NCBI GenBank assembly: GCA_965217095.1
Contig: OZ244235.1
Coordinates: 1,550,001-1,614,000 of the forward strand
Reading direction: 5' to 3'
Length of the DNA stretch: 64,000 nucleotides
From: CAYNZV01 sp965217095
GTDB lineage: Bacteria; Latescibacterota; UBA2968; UBA8231
This document shows, piece after piece, positions 8,901 through 18,530 of this stretch. The notes beneath the pieces were generated by a model. That model did no database searches, had not been told where the DNA came from, and saw only the letters and a program-made list of their open reading frames with translations. The stretch's first letter is position 1; the number at the start of each line of letters is the position of its first letter. Position numbers and translations under genes: made by a program.

Positions 8901-11837
8901 GAAGGAGTTGAGCAGGTACGGGGTCCAGTCGGTCGACGCGTTGTCTACAACTACTAGCTCGTAGCTCGGTTCGGCCTCATCGTTGCCGGCCAAGGCATGT
9001 AGACAACGTTCGGTATGTTCAGCTTGGTTGTAGACCGGCATGACGATCGTCGCCTGAACGGGGACGGCATCGCGCGTCGCTTGAAAGATATACTGCATGA
9101 TCCGCGATTCGTGCCGCGCGCCTTCGGCATCCCCGCCAAGAGCGCCTACGGCTTTCAAGATCGGCTCCATCGCCGCCTCGACCGGTGACTGCGAAGCGGA
9201 CATCCGCGCGACCTTCAATCCTAGGCGTTTCATCATGGCCTGGATTTCGGCAAGGGTGAAAAAGTGAATGTGGGTGCGATCCAACAGACCCTCGTCCCGG
9301 TATTGCCAGCGGCCGTTCACCAGGAGGTCGAGCAATACGGATTGGTGCCGGATGTTGGGGATGCTGCACACCAATGACCCGCCGGGCTTGAGGTCCGGAA
9401 GCAGCTTGTTTACCACCGCTTCCGGATCGCGGAGATGCTCGAGAATGTCACCGCAGGTAATACAATCGAAGAATTCCACCGGATATGGCAGCGTTTCAAG
9501 CTCGTCCATATCGGCGCCGATTACTGCATCGAGATTAGAGCGCGCCCGGTGTGCAGCCCGCGTCTCCTTTTCGATGCCCACGACCTGCACACCGGACCGC
9601 TGACTCTTGAGCAAGCGGCCCATTTCTCCGGCGGCGCAGCCTACGTCCAGGATGCGGGTGGCATGGGGCGGAATCAACGCGATAATCTCGGGTCGCTGGT
9701 TCTGATAATAGGCGGGAAGCTCTGGTTTCTTCGCCGGACCGGGTACAGCTGCTCTCTTTGCCGGCTCAGGTGAATCGGCAACGCAGGAGGTAACCTCGTG
9801 GGCCCCGAATATCTGAGCGAGAAGCTGATCCGCCCGGTGGCCGTAGGTGTGGTGGGCGAGCACCTCCTTGAGGCCGCACTCGGCTATCTCTTCCCGCTCA
9901 TCCTCGTTCTTCAGGTAGTAGACCACCAACTCTTCCAGGTCTTCTTCGTCATAGAGTACCAGATGGCGTCGATCTTCGAACAGCTCCCCCAAGCCGGCCT
10001 CATTCGGAAGGCGGTCGGTTATCAGCAGGCTGCCACAGGCCATCGCCTCGAAAACCCGCATGTTGAGATCGCCGTTCAAACTGCGATTGAACACCAACCG
10101 GCCCCGGGAGAACAAAAGGGCCATCTCCTCCAGTATCTTGCTGTCGACCCGAAGATCGAACCCTGCCTCTTTCAGGCGCTCGAGCAGCCGAACGCGATCC
10201 TTGTGCCATGCCGGCATGGTTTGCCCCACGAAGACCACGTCGTATGCCTTCGGCACGTCGAAGGCGCGGTGAATCTCGGGTTCGCAAGCTGCAGGCAGCC
10301 ATCCGGCGTTACAGCCGGTGGCGGTGAGCTGAGCCACGTGATCGCGATTGAACATTACAAACGCGTGTTGGAACTGACGCGCATACTCGATGCGCCAGTT
10401 GCTTTGACCAGTGTGTAGATCGCCGATCAAACAGGCGGTGGCACAGCCGAAATCTTCCGGATTCGTGATCAGGAACTCGGGCCCGGAATCGATCCAGATA
10501 ACAAGATCCGGTTTCCAGTCGGAAGGTAGCGCCGCCATGACTTCCGCCGCCGACACCTTGCCCCACGGCAGGGGGACATCGCAATCCCGGGCGAGCCGCA
10601 ACAACAAACCCATCTTGTCGGCATCTCCGGTTCCGGCGGCTTTGAACGCGTGTTGATCCTCCCACTGTTTCCATTGCCCCATCGTTCTTTCGTCGACCTT
10701 GGGTCCGCAGGTCAGCAGATCGTGAGAGCGCCGCAACGCCCGTTCGTAGTAGGCGGACGTAGTCAGCGGATTGGACGGTGCCGCCAGCAGAATCTTAAGT
10801 CGCGTTCCATGAGCTTTTGCGGCAACCCGTTGGCTCAATCCCACCGGTTTGGCGGAGGCCGACGTGCTGCCCGCCAGACACTGCTGAAAAAGCTCGTTCC
10901 AATGGCTGGCGCAGCGCTCGATATGAAACCGATCCTCCACCGTTCGACGCCCGTTCCGCCCCAACTCCGCCGCCGCCGCCGGGTCGTTCAAAAGAAGTTG
11001 AATCTTCTGTCGCAGATACTCCAAATCGTCGGAGACGAATCCGTTGAACCCATCGATGATGGGCGAAGAACTGTTAGCGATGGACACAACCGGCATGCCC
11101 GTCGCCATCGCTTCCAGCAGCGCAAGGTTGTACCCGTCTTCGTGTCGATCGGTAAGGGTGTTCAACAGCAACCGGTGCTGGCGGAACTGATGTTTGAGAT
11201 CATCCCACGACTTTGACGGTGTCGAGGCGGGGATGGAGGGATTGACCCCGACAATGGAGGACGGAAAGCGATCTCCGAGAATCTCCTCCTGAATGCCGAA
11301 GCCCTGCATGTGATCGCGCTCTTTCAGCATGTTGCCGACGCGCAGAACCCGCGGCAGTTCGCCGTTAAAGTCGCCGTAATCGTCGGGATCTATGCCGGAG
11401 ACCACGACCGGCGCGTCCCAACCCCAGTCGGCCCTTTTCTTTTCGGAGATAAAGGCAATGTCGACCCCTTTGAAGAGCGGTCTCAACCCCTCTACATACT
11501 CCTCCTTGCGCGCTCCTTCGAGGCCGACGTCGGTGCCGATCATGTTGAGCATGACGAACAGCCGGGGCAATCTGAGATCCTGCGCCGACAGCACGTCTTG
11601 CAGCGTCAGGCAAATCAACAGATCGAACCTGCCATCGCGCAATCCAGCCTCGGCCTGCTCGGAGGTAACCTCGGTAACGTTCTCCGGCAGCGGTCTGAAA
11701 CTCTGGTTCCAGCTTTTTTGTGGATGCTGCTTGGGCGGGGCTACAAAAAAAGAATGGCCCGTGCGGGCGAAGAGACAGATATATGGCTCATGCCAATTGT
11801 ACACGAGCACGTTGAGCTTTGATAGGGGAGTCTGCAT
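5878..11837 (-). CDS. Giant glycosyltransferase/methyltransferase/TPR protein, split by an apparent frameshift near 8850
   Basis: Two overlapping frames (11936 down to 8766, and 8811 down to 5878) join into one product of nearly 2000 residues. Domain order: a GT4-like transferase with EAMATGMPVV; a CgeB-like GT1 domain with EAMACGSLLI; a class I SAM methyltransferase with ILDVGCAAGEMG; a GT2 domain; a second GT4-like domain with PYRGEGFGLPVVEAMACALP; a degenerate GT2-like stretch; and C-terminal TPRs. The frame break falls inside the GT2 domain, between NLGFA and VVFLNNDT, motifs that normally lie some 15 residues apart. Reading the other frame at 8848-8858 restores a CNQGAKAARGAY bridge, so one base seems missing from a C/G-rich run. 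I prefer the ATG at 11837; the frame extends to a GTG at 11936 overlapping csrA. Acceptor is unknown; flagellin is likely from context. Confidence 0.8.
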
Positions 11838-11911
11838 CGATCTCGGGAGCTTCTTTGGGTTAGTGGAGACATGTCGCGCCAGGATCCGTGGGGTCAATCG
11901 GTCTGGAGTGG

Positions 11912-12151
11912 TTACTTCCCTTTTTTCCCTTTCCACACTTGACTGAGAGCTTGCAGCTCTTCCCGTCCGCCCTTGACCGCCCGCTCGTTCTCTTCCTTTA
12001 TGCGCTCGTACACCTCGCCACGATGGACCGAGATGTCGGACGGAGCTTCGATCCCGAGTCGAATCTGTCTGCCCTGTACTTCCAATACGGTGATGCGAAT
12101 ATCACTGCCGACGACAATGCTTTCTCCGGCTTTTCGCGTTAGTACGAGCAT
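11912..12151 (-). CDS. csrA: Carbon storage regulator CsrA
   Basis: 79 residues opening with the canonical MLVLTRKAGESIVVG and containing RLGIEAPSDISVHRGEVYERI, whose basic residues in the VHR region bind GGA in RNA hairpins. The C-terminal tail is longer than in the shortest CsrA proteins and very lysine-rich. CsrA represses translation, classically of flagellin mRNA, and is sequestered by FliW. Its place immediately after fliW and flgL matches the FliW-CsrA-flagellin partner switch known from Bacillus and Campylobacter. An AGGGA ribosome site precedes the ATG. The stop TAA overlaps the possible GTG start of the glycosyltransferase gene, so it may be co-expressed with it. Confidence 0.96.
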   Translation of the reverse strand: MLVLTRKAGESIVVGSDIRITVLEVQGRQIRLGIEAPSDISVHRGEVYERIKEENERAVKGGREELQALSQVWKGKKGK

Positions 12152-12202
12152 GATGATCTTCCCTGATTATAAGCTTCCGCGGTGCGGAGCTAGTGATTCC
12201 GG

Positions 12203-12655
12203 TTACTGTTTTCCCGCTGCGAGAATCGCATGTTTCGTGTTGTAATCGTCATCGACCAGTATCATTTGCTTCGCAACCATGGTAGCGGTGTTTATGCAAA
12301 TGGGACCCTTCAGATTGGCGGTAACTTCCTCTGGTATCTTGCTCAATGTCACGATGCAGTAGATGGCCAGATTTTCGACACTGTTGATGCCAAGCCCTTC
12401 GAACTCGTCTTCGCCCACGTTTGGCTCGTACTCCGGCCATACCAGGACCGGGTTGACGAGCACGAAACCGAGGTTCGGTTCGTCCACGCAAAGCAACCGC
12501 AGAAAAGGAGTTTCTTCCTCCACTTCGAAAAGACCGAACCGAGTGAAGCGCTCGAATCCGGGCAACCCGTGCGGAAATGTGACGATGTTGCCCTTATCCA
12601 CCGTCACATCGCCAAACTTGGCACTCTGGAAACTTATTTTGTCATTTTCGGTCAG
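12203..12655 (-). CDS. fliW: Flagellar assembly factor FliW, probable CTG start
   Basis: FliW binds flagellin or CsrA and so couples filament assembly to CsrA activity. The body shows FPHGLPGFERF, FVLVNPVLVWPEYEP and a conserved NLKGPICIN segment. The first ATG/GTG/TTG-type start is a GTG at 12607, but this cuts off conserved N-terminal residues (FQSAKFGDVTV, corresponding to the family's TKYG.I.V strand). The frame runs upstream only as far as a TAG at 12656-12658. The codon right after it is CTG (12653-12655), placed nine bases behind a GAGGG ribosome site. I therefore propose CTG initiation, giving 150 residues, close to the usual FliW length. The gene lies between flgL and csrA and is probably co-transcribed with both. 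Confidence 0.88.
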   Translation of the reverse strand: MTENDKISFQSAKFGDVTVDKGNIVTFPHGLPGFERFTRFGLFEVEEETPFLRLLCVDEPNLGFVLVNPVLVWPEYEPNVGEDEFEGLGINSVENLAIYCIVTLSKIPEEVTANLKGPICINTATMVAKQMILVDDDYNTKHAILAAGKQ

Positions 12656-12758
12656 CTAGTACTTCCCTCGCAGTCACGACGGTTCATGCTCGCCACTCAA
12701 GATAACTGAGGTGTCTGGTTGCCGTCATTAAGAAAGCCGTGGGTGAAGGGGAGAGAGA

Positions 12759-13645
12759 TTAGATGAAATCCATCAAGGACTGGGGAATCACAACATTTCC
12801 GGAGGCCAACGCGGCCTGAAACACATCCTGCTCCTGTTGCAGGTTTACTATCGTGGAGGTGAGATCCACGTCTTCGTCTGCGGAAAGAATGGTGGTCATC
12901 TCGACGGATATGCGATCGAGAACGTTTCGCGTGATCTCCATGCGATTCACCCGCGCACCGACCAAGCCGCGCACCGAAGAAATGCGCTCGCGCATTTCCG
13001 CCAATCCGCTCAATGTATCTCGGACTCCGCCGGCGGAATTGTCACGCAGCGCATCCCGAAGTTCGATCAGGGTAGAAAATGCGTTGTTTTTGCCTTCAAA
13101 CAACTCGTTCCCGGGGATATTCACTTGCATGACAATACCGTCTGAGATCTCCCGTTCGATACTCCCATCCGTCTTGCCCCGCGGATTGACGTCAGTGATC
13201 GGTTTGGCACGTATGGGATATCGGACGTCTGAGTGCCCGCAAAGATATAACGCCCACGATATCTGGATTCGCTCAGGCTCTGAACGTGCTCGAGCAACTG
13301 ATCGACCTGGTCCGCGATCGCGTTGCGTTGATCTGCATTGAAGGTGCTAGTCGCACCCTGAACGGCGAGACCGCGAACCTGTACGAACAGCGCCTCCATT
13401 TCGTTGAGCGTCGCCTCGGACAGCTCGAGCCAACCGATTCCGTCACTAATGTTCTTGTGAAACTGCTCGACATTGCGCAATTCGCCGCGCAACGCCAGAG
13501 ACCGTTCTATGGCAGCGGGGTCGTCGGAGAGAGAGTTCAAACGCGTGCCGGAAGAAAGCTCATTCTGAAATCGAACGATGCGTTCGTAGGATCGATCGAG
13601 GTTGTTGACCAGCGTGCCAACGGCCATTCTCGTCGTAATCCGCAT
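12759..13645 (-). CDS. flgL: Flagellar hook-filament junction protein FlgL (HAP3), split by an apparent frameshift near 13210
   Basis: The N-terminal frame (ATG 13645) has the FlgL/flagellin D0-D1 helix (MRITTRMAVGTLVNNL, SSGTRLNSLSDDPAA) and reaches RYRGRYIFAGTQTSDIPYV. The second frame continues with AKPITDVNPRGKTDG, SIEREISDGI and VNIPGNELF and ends with the usual C-terminal D0 helix. A single missing base at about 13205-13214 explains the break. Together they give close to 295 residues, normal for FlgL. FlgL joins the hook to the filament with FlgK. The ATG has an excellent AAGGAG ribosome site eight bases upstream, and a sigma-70-like promoter lies just before it, so flgL-fliW-csrA may be expressed separately from the upstream operon. 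Confidence 0.9.
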
Positions 13646-13673
13646 ACTAGTCTCTCCTTGTGGAGATGTGCCA

Positions 13674-13702
13674 AATATAGTGGGGGCGTATTTTTATGTC
13701 CA
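13674..13702 (-). promoter_or_regulatory. Candidate sigma-70 promoter for flgL-fliW-csrA
   Basis: Read on the minus strand: TGGACA (13702-13697), 17 bases, TATATT (13679-13674). The start would lie about 20 bases before the flgL ATG. It falls in the 88-base flgK-flgL gap, the longest in the operon, which supports an internal promoter. Confidence 0.5.
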
Positions 13703-13733
13703 TCACTAATCCCTTGTCGCCGTTCACTATGGC

Positions 13734-15113
13734 TCAGATGTTTATGGTGATTTCCATAAGATCATCGATGATCGAAACGGTACGCGCCGCTGCCTGATAA
13801 GCCCGCTGAAAGAGCACCAGCTGCGCAGCCGCGTCATTCAGGGAAACGCCCTGCACGCTCTGCCTACGGTTCTCGATCTGACTTGAAAACAGGCGATGGT
13901 TCGAAGCCATGGTCTGCGCTTCCTTGCTGCGCGCGCCAACCTCGCCAAGAAGCTCATAATAGAATCCCTCGACCGTGACCGACCCCCCTGCCAGTATCTT
14001 CTCGTTGCGGAGGGCACTTATAGCCAGGGCGGCGCCGTTGTCTCCAGAGTTCCCGTCCCCCGACGCGGCGATATTGTCGAGATCGCTGCGTATGGCATCG
14101 TCCAGAACAATATTGCTGGCGCTGGTCATGTTGGCGTTGAAGAAATCGACTCCGGCACGGTGCAGTGCGTTGACCTCTACCACCATCGCCGCAACCATAT
14201 CGTCCAGCCGCGACACGATGCCGGGCACAACGTCATCGCGGACATCGATGATGCCGCGCAACCGCCCTTCTCGAATGGATGCGACACTGCCGTCGTCGGC
14301 AAAAGATATCCGCGCAGAGGTGATTCCGTCCCGGCTTAGTTGCCTTGTTTCCAGGTGCACCGACTTCGCGCCCTCTACGAGATTGTGTCCGCTCAGCAAC
14401 ACGGAGACCTGACCGTTTTCTCTCTCCACCGTCGAGATGTCTACCCGTAGCGAGAGCTCTTCGAGAAGGCGATCTCGTTGATCCTCCAAGTCGCCTGCGT
14501 CATGGGTGCCGAATCGGGCTTGTGGAATCTCACCGTTCAGTTCGGCCAGCTGATCGAGGATGTCGTTTATCTCGACCACCTCCTGCACCACCTCCGCGTC
14601 CAGCTCGAGGCGGGCATCGCGAAGCTGCGCGTGATATTGGTGCAGCGTCGTGGATAGAAACTCGGCCTCCTGCCTGAGCGCGGCACGTGCAGCGCCACTC
14701 TCGGGAACGTTGGCCAGATCCTGCCACGCGTTCCAAAAACGACTCAGGGAACCGCTCAGGCCTACTCCGGACGGTTCATTGAAAATCGTTCCGGCTTCGC
14801 TGGATCCGGCGCCTGCAGGTTCGTTGAAGATAGCCTCCAGCCCACCCAAAGCCCGCTCCATCGCCTGCCAACGACCCAATAGCTGCTGCTCAACACGGAT
14901 CTGAGAGTCGAGGAACTGGCTACGCTGGCGCACGATGCTCGACACATCCACACCGGTGCCATCACGCGCGTTTTCCAGGTTGACTTGGCGACGGGAGTAT
15001 CCGGGCGTGTTCACATTGGCGATGTTGTGCCCGGTGACATTCAGCGCTGCCTGCTGCGATTGCAGCGCGCGCCTACCAATCTCAAGGCCCTGATTAATTG
15101 CGGACACCGGCAT
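13734..15113 (-). CDS. flgK: Flagellar hook-associated protein FlgK (HAP1)
   Basis: 459 residues, intact. The N-terminus has the axial-protein signature ALNVTGHNIANVNTPGYSRR and the C-terminus the matching coiled D0 helix (LVLFQRAYQAAARTVSIIDDLM). FlgK forms the first ring of the hook-filament junction and is exported through the flagellar type III apparatus with FlgN as chaperone. The middle variable domain is short, so the protein is at the small end of the family. An AGGGG/GAGGA ribosome site precedes the ATG. It follows flgN closely and precedes flgL, the usual order. Confidence 0.96.
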   Translation of the reverse strand: MPVSAINQGLEIGRRALQSQQAALNVTGHNIANVNTPGYSRRQVNLENARDGTGVDVSSIVRQRSQFLDSQIRVEQQLLGRWQAMERALGGLEAIFNEPAGAGSSEAGTIFNEPSGVGLSGSLSRFWNAWQDLANVPESGAARAALRQEAEFLSTTLHQYHAQLRDARLELDAEVVQEVVEINDILDQLAELNGEIPQARFGTHDAGDLEDQRDRLLEELSLRVDISTVERENGQVSVLLSGHNLVEGAKSVHLETRQLSRDGITSARISFADDGSVASIREGRLRGIIDVRDDVVPGIVSRLDDMVAAMVVEVNALHRAGVDFFNANMTSASNIVLDDAIRSDLDNIAASGDGNSGDNGAALAISALRNEKILAGGSVTVEGFYYELLGEVGARSKEAQTMASNHRLFSSQIENRRQSVQGVSLNDAAAQLVLFQRAYQAAARTVSIIDDLMEITINI

Positions 15114-15128
15114 TCCTCGCCCCTACCT

Positions 15129-15632
15129 TCATCCAGTCCGATTCAATACGGATCGCCGAGAATCGCGACCCCTGGCACGTCCCGAATGCCCGTACATGCC
15201 ACGGGCTATCGGTTGACCCGCCAGAATGTCGAGACAGCGTTCGGTGTAACGCATCGATTGCCTGATGAGGAATGCGTTGTTGTCGTTGGTCTCGCGAATC
15301 CGCTGATTGAGCTCCAACACCGTGGCGCGCATGCGTGCCAATTCATCGCTATGGGGACCTTCGAGCGCTTCCATCAGTTTGGCAAGGGTCACACGGTCCT
15401 CGCCCAGATCCAGCTCCTCGGACAGCTCTGCAATCAACTGAACCCGCTTCGCTTCCAGTTCTTTTGCCTGGAGAGCCAATCCTTCCTGCGCAGCAACGCT
15501 GCGTTCGATCGCCTGCATGTCGTCGTCGACGATCGCCTCCTGCTCCTCATGGAGCAATTGCAACAGTTGGTGAAAGGTTCGTATCTCGCCGTTTATCAGG
15601 GCGATCAGTTTCACCACAAGTGAATTATTCAT
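15129..15632 (-). CDS. flgN: Flagellar export chaperone FlgN
   Basis: 167 residues, almost entirely helical, with heptad-like leucines (LLQLLHEEQEAIVDDD, LRQS-type C-terminal helix). It fits the FlgN family, which holds FlgK and FlgL unfolded and delivers them to the export gate; sequence conservation in this family is weak, so assignment rests on length, helical character and the position between flgJ and flgK. The last 30 residues are basic and glycine/arginine-rich. The ATG overlaps the flgJ stop by eight bases. No flgM gene is present between flgJ and flgN, where it is common in related operons. Confidence 0.82.
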   Translation of the reverse strand: MNNSLVVKLIALINGEIRTFHQLLQLLHEEQEAIVDDDMQAIERSVAAQEGLALQAKELEAKRVQLIAELSEELDLGEDRVTLAKLMEALEGPHSDELARMRATVLELNQRIRETNDNNAFLIRQSMRYTERCLDILAGQPIARGMYGHSGRARGRDSRRSVLNRTG

Positions 15633-16095
15633 GGTCTTTTTTGCTCAGTTTCAGCGAAGGGACGTCGGGTCCAAAGAACTGTAGCGCTTTGGCCGGGTCA
15701 CCTTCGATCTTGTCGTTTTGTTCCGGACCGGTTTCTTCCAATCCGTACTGCCGGCTAAGTTGCCGATAGAGCATCGCGCCAATGCTATTGGGCCCGCTCT
15801 TCGCAGCGAGCTTCTTCGCCCACTCCTCGTCCAGCATCGATTCGAAAATCCGTTGCCCGTTGCTCTTTTCTATGAGACCACCGCTGGGAATGGTCTTGCG
15901 CATCGCTTCCAGCATCTGAAAGACAAACAGTGACTCCAGATCTTCGGACGCATCTTTCAGCGCCGCGCGTTGCTCCGCCGGAGTGCGAGCGGCCGCAATG
16001 GCATTCAGGCGCCCTCGCATCATGGCGTCCGGACGCTGCGCTCTGTTGCCGATTTCAATCGGCAGGTTAGTTAGTCCAAACTTCGCGGGATCCAT
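15625..16095 (-). CDS. flgJ: Rod-assembly protein FlgJ, N-terminal rod-binding domain only
   Basis: 156 residues. The core (AAEDLESLFVFQMLEAMRKTIP-type helix, then SNGQRIFESMLDEEWAKKLA) is the FlgJ rod-binding domain that caps the growing rod in the periplasm. The peptidoglycan-hydrolase domain found at the C-terminus of gammaproteobacterial FlgJ is missing, as in many other phyla, so a separate muramidase must open the wall. I choose the ATG at 16095 because an AAGGA ribosome site (16102-16106) sits six bases upstream and overlaps the flgI stop; a TTG at 16101 is the alternative. Confidence 0.9.
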   Translation of the reverse strand: MDPAKFGLTNLPIEIGNRAQRPDAMMRGRLNAIAAARTPAEQRAALKDASEDLESLFVFQMLEAMRKTIPSGGLIEKSNGQRIFESMLDEEWAKKLAAKSGPNSIGAMLYRQLSRQYGLEETGPEQNDKIEGDPAKALQFFGPDVPSLKLSKKDHE

Positions 16096-16104
16096 CTGCA
16101 ATCC

Positions 16105-17222
16105 TTATTTGATGATCAATTCCGCCCGCAACGCCCCAGCTGTTTTCAGAGACTGCAGGATGGCGATGAGATCCCTTGGTGTTACACCCAGGGCGTTGAG
16201 GTTGCGAACCAGTTCGCGAACGGTCGGCATGGCACCGACATCGAAGGAGCTGATGATCGGATGAAGGCGATCGGGCTCTTCGACGACCTCGGCCTCCCCA
16301 CCGAAAACGTCACCACCGCTGTCGCCGGCTATCTTCAGCTTCAGGCTTCCGTGTGACATGGCCACAGCAGAGACCGAAACATTCTCGCCAATAATGACGG
16401 TGCCGGTCTTTTCGTTCACGACGACGCGCGCCGGCAGGTCCGGAATTACCCGCACCTTTTCCAGGTCCGCTATGTATTCCACCAATTGCCACGGTTCCCC
16501 GCGCTCGGGAGGAATGCGCACTTGAATCGTCGATGGGTCCACGGCGGTCGCCAGGTTCGCCTCGCCGAAGAAGGTGTCGATAGCAAAAGCCGCGCGCGAC
16601 GCGGTAGTCCAATCCCCCTGATACAGAACGACCATGACATCCTCGTCGAGCTTTTGCAGCCGCTCCGGCTCCTTTACTACGATGCCGCCTCCAGGCACGT
16701 TGCCGGCCACCGCATGATTCTTCTGCACCGTTCCCGGCCCTCCTCCACCGAGGTTGAACCCCCCGATCGATACCGGACCTTGAGCGGTGACGTAAACCTC
16801 GCCATCTGGACCGGTGAGGTTCGTGCGCAACAGAGTGCCTCCCTGAAGCGAACTTGCGTCACCGAGCGAGGCGATGTGCACGTCGATTGTGATGCCTTCG
16901 CGGACGAACGGCGGCAGGTTCGCTGTCACCGAAACACCGGCCACGTTGCGCACCCTGACCTGTTCGGGACTCACGGCCAACTTCATGTGGTGCATCATGT
17001 TCGCCATCATCTGGAAGGTGAACTCCGCCCGGCGCCCTCCCCCGTCCCTTCCAGACCGATAATCAAACCGACTCCAGTAAGCTGGAGGTCCTGCCCCATG
17101 CGAATCCGCCCCAGATCCTTGATGCGCACCGCGTTTGAAGCCCGGACGTCGACAGGCATAACTGCTGAGAACGCCAACAAGGCGATCGCCAAAGTCAGGT
17201 GATGAGCGATCATTCGGAGCAT
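16105..17222 (-). CDS. flgI: Flagellar P-ring protein FlgI, split by an apparent frameshift near 17024
   Basis: The first frame (ATG 17222) encodes a signal peptide (about 28 residues ending near VRA-S) and VRIKDLGRIRM...LTGVGLIIGLEGTGEG. The second frame continues with FTFQMMANMMHHMKL, VRNVAGVSVTANLPPFVREG, IDVHIASLGDASSLQGGTLL and ends with ALGVTPRDLIAILQSLKTAGAL..ELIIK, all hallmark FlgI segments. One missing base at about 17021-17026 accounts for the shift, since no other residue is lost. The P-ring is built in the peptidoglycan layer as a bushing for the rod. Starts one base after the flgH stop. Confidence 0.92.
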
Positions 17223-17223
17223 A

Positions 17224-17802
17224 TCAGAAGATCCAGTTAATGAACCTGACGATTACCCCCGGTCGTGCCGCCTGAGTAATCGTTCCGCTGCCGGTGTACT
17301 CGACCTGGAGATCGGCGATGTTCGACGAGAGGATCGTGTTGTCTCTACGGATGGAAGCCGGGTTTACGGAACCACTGAGATAGATCGCCTCCGTTTCGCC
17401 GTTGATCTTCACCGTCCGCACCCCTTCTACGATCAGGTCGCCGTTCGGCTTGGTGCCAACCACGGTTACCGTAATTCGAGCCGAGAGTGTCGAGTTTCTC
17501 GACGTCGATCCCTGGGCATCGTATTCGTTGGAGAAATCGCTTTCCAGCTGATGCAGCGGGAGCAAGCCGAGAATGTTGCCGGCGCCAGGTATCGTGCTGC
17601 CGATGTCGACGGTGTTTTCCTTGTCCGTAGAAGTCGCGGTCCGATTGCTGGCGGAGGCGTTTTCCTGAATCAAAACCGTCAGAACGTCGCCAATTCGACG
17701 CGCCTTCGGGTCGGCAAACAAAGACATCGGCTGCGCTTGGGACTGGGTCGCGAAAACAGCCAGGACAAACGAAATCGATATTAAGAGTTTGGAGTTCCTC
17801 AC
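17224..17802 (-). CDS. flgH: Flagellar L-ring protein FlgH
   Basis: 192 residues from a GTG at 17802. The signal peptide ends QSQAQP, a signal peptidase I-type site; there is no lipobox cysteine, although many FlgH proteins are lipoproteins. The mature part has DPKARRIGDVLTVLIQENASASN, IVEGVRTVKINGETE and the C-terminal VNPASIRRDNTILSSNIAD segment diagnostic of FlgH. The L-ring sits in the outer membrane and, with FlgI, lets the rod pass. Its presence supports a diderm host. Confidence 0.95.
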   Translation of the reverse strand: MRNSKLLISISFVLAVFATQSQAQPMSLFADPKARRIGDVLTVLIQENASASNRTATSTDKENTVDIGSTIPGAGNILGLLPLHQLESDFSNEYDAQGSTSRNSTLSARITVTVVGTKPNGDLIVEGVRTVKINGETEAIYLSGSVNPASIRRDNTILSSNIADLQVEYTGSGTITQAARPGVIVRFINWIF

Positions 17803-17819
17803 GTTGTTTCCAGTTCTAT

Positions 17820-18515
17820 TTACAATCCCATGTTCACGGTGCCCTCATTCAGCACCGTTCCTTGCACGATCCGACCGGAGTCGCGATTGCGCACGCGAAT
17901 GCGGTTGCCGATGCTTCCATCTTGAATCGCCACCCCCCGGACAGACACCCAAATTCCCGAGCTTTCGACCACCAGCTCTACCTCGTCGCCACGAAAGATC
18001 GCAGGCACCTGTTCCACGTGGTCGGCCGACAGGACAGCGCCCAAACCCACCGGGCGTTTGGTACGATTGTTGGAGAACCCGTCGAAGCTGGTGAAATACC
18101 CTCCCCTGACCGCGGTGACGTCGCGGATCGCCAGCTCTACCATCTCTTCGCTCAAGATTTCGTGGCGGCGAATGTGACGTTTGGCCACGAGCACCTCCAT
18201 GTGGAGTCGGGTGTCGACGGTAACTGCGATCGTTTTCTGGGTCTCCCCGTCACAGTGCATAGCCGCCCGCACCATCGTTTGCCCCCGGAACGGCCGGGAG
18301 GAGATCGAACGTACCTGGATCCCAACCGGACCATCGCAGTCGAGAGCGACCTCGCCTTGCCAGCGAACGCGCACATCCAGCTCCGCGCCGGGCTCGGGAG
18401 TGGTCTCGGACCGCACGTATTCCTCAACCGCCCCGTGAATGGCGCTTTCCGATACGAGCTGGAATCCGAAGGCGGTCTGTACCGCGACGAGGACGAGAAG
18501 TATGCCGAGTTTCAA
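17820..18515 (-). CDS. flgA: Flagellar P-ring assembly chaperone FlgA
   Basis: 231 residues from a TTG at 18515, which has AGGA about eight bases upstream. Signal peptide at residues 1-17. The C-terminal SAF-like domain carries VLVAKRHIRRHEILSEEMVE, and the end contains V.VRGVAIQDGSIGNRIRVRNRDSG, the signature of FlgA. FlgA is a periplasmic chaperone that helps FlgI polymerise into the P-ring. The gene lies between flgG and flgH as usual. Confidence 0.93.
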   Translation of the reverse strand: MKLGILLVLVAVQTAFGFQLVSESAIHGAVEEYVRSETTPEPGAELDVRVRWQGEVALDCDGPVGIQVRSISSRPFRGQTMVRAAMHCDGETQKTIAVTVDTRLHMEVLVAKRHIRRHEILSEEMVELAIRDVTAVRGGYFTSFDGFSNNRTKRPVGLGAVLSADHVEQVPAIFRGDEVELVVESSGIWVSVRGVAIQDGSIGNRIRVRNRDSGRIVQGTVLNEGTVNMGL

Positions 18516-18530
18516 GCGCTGTTTCCTAAC

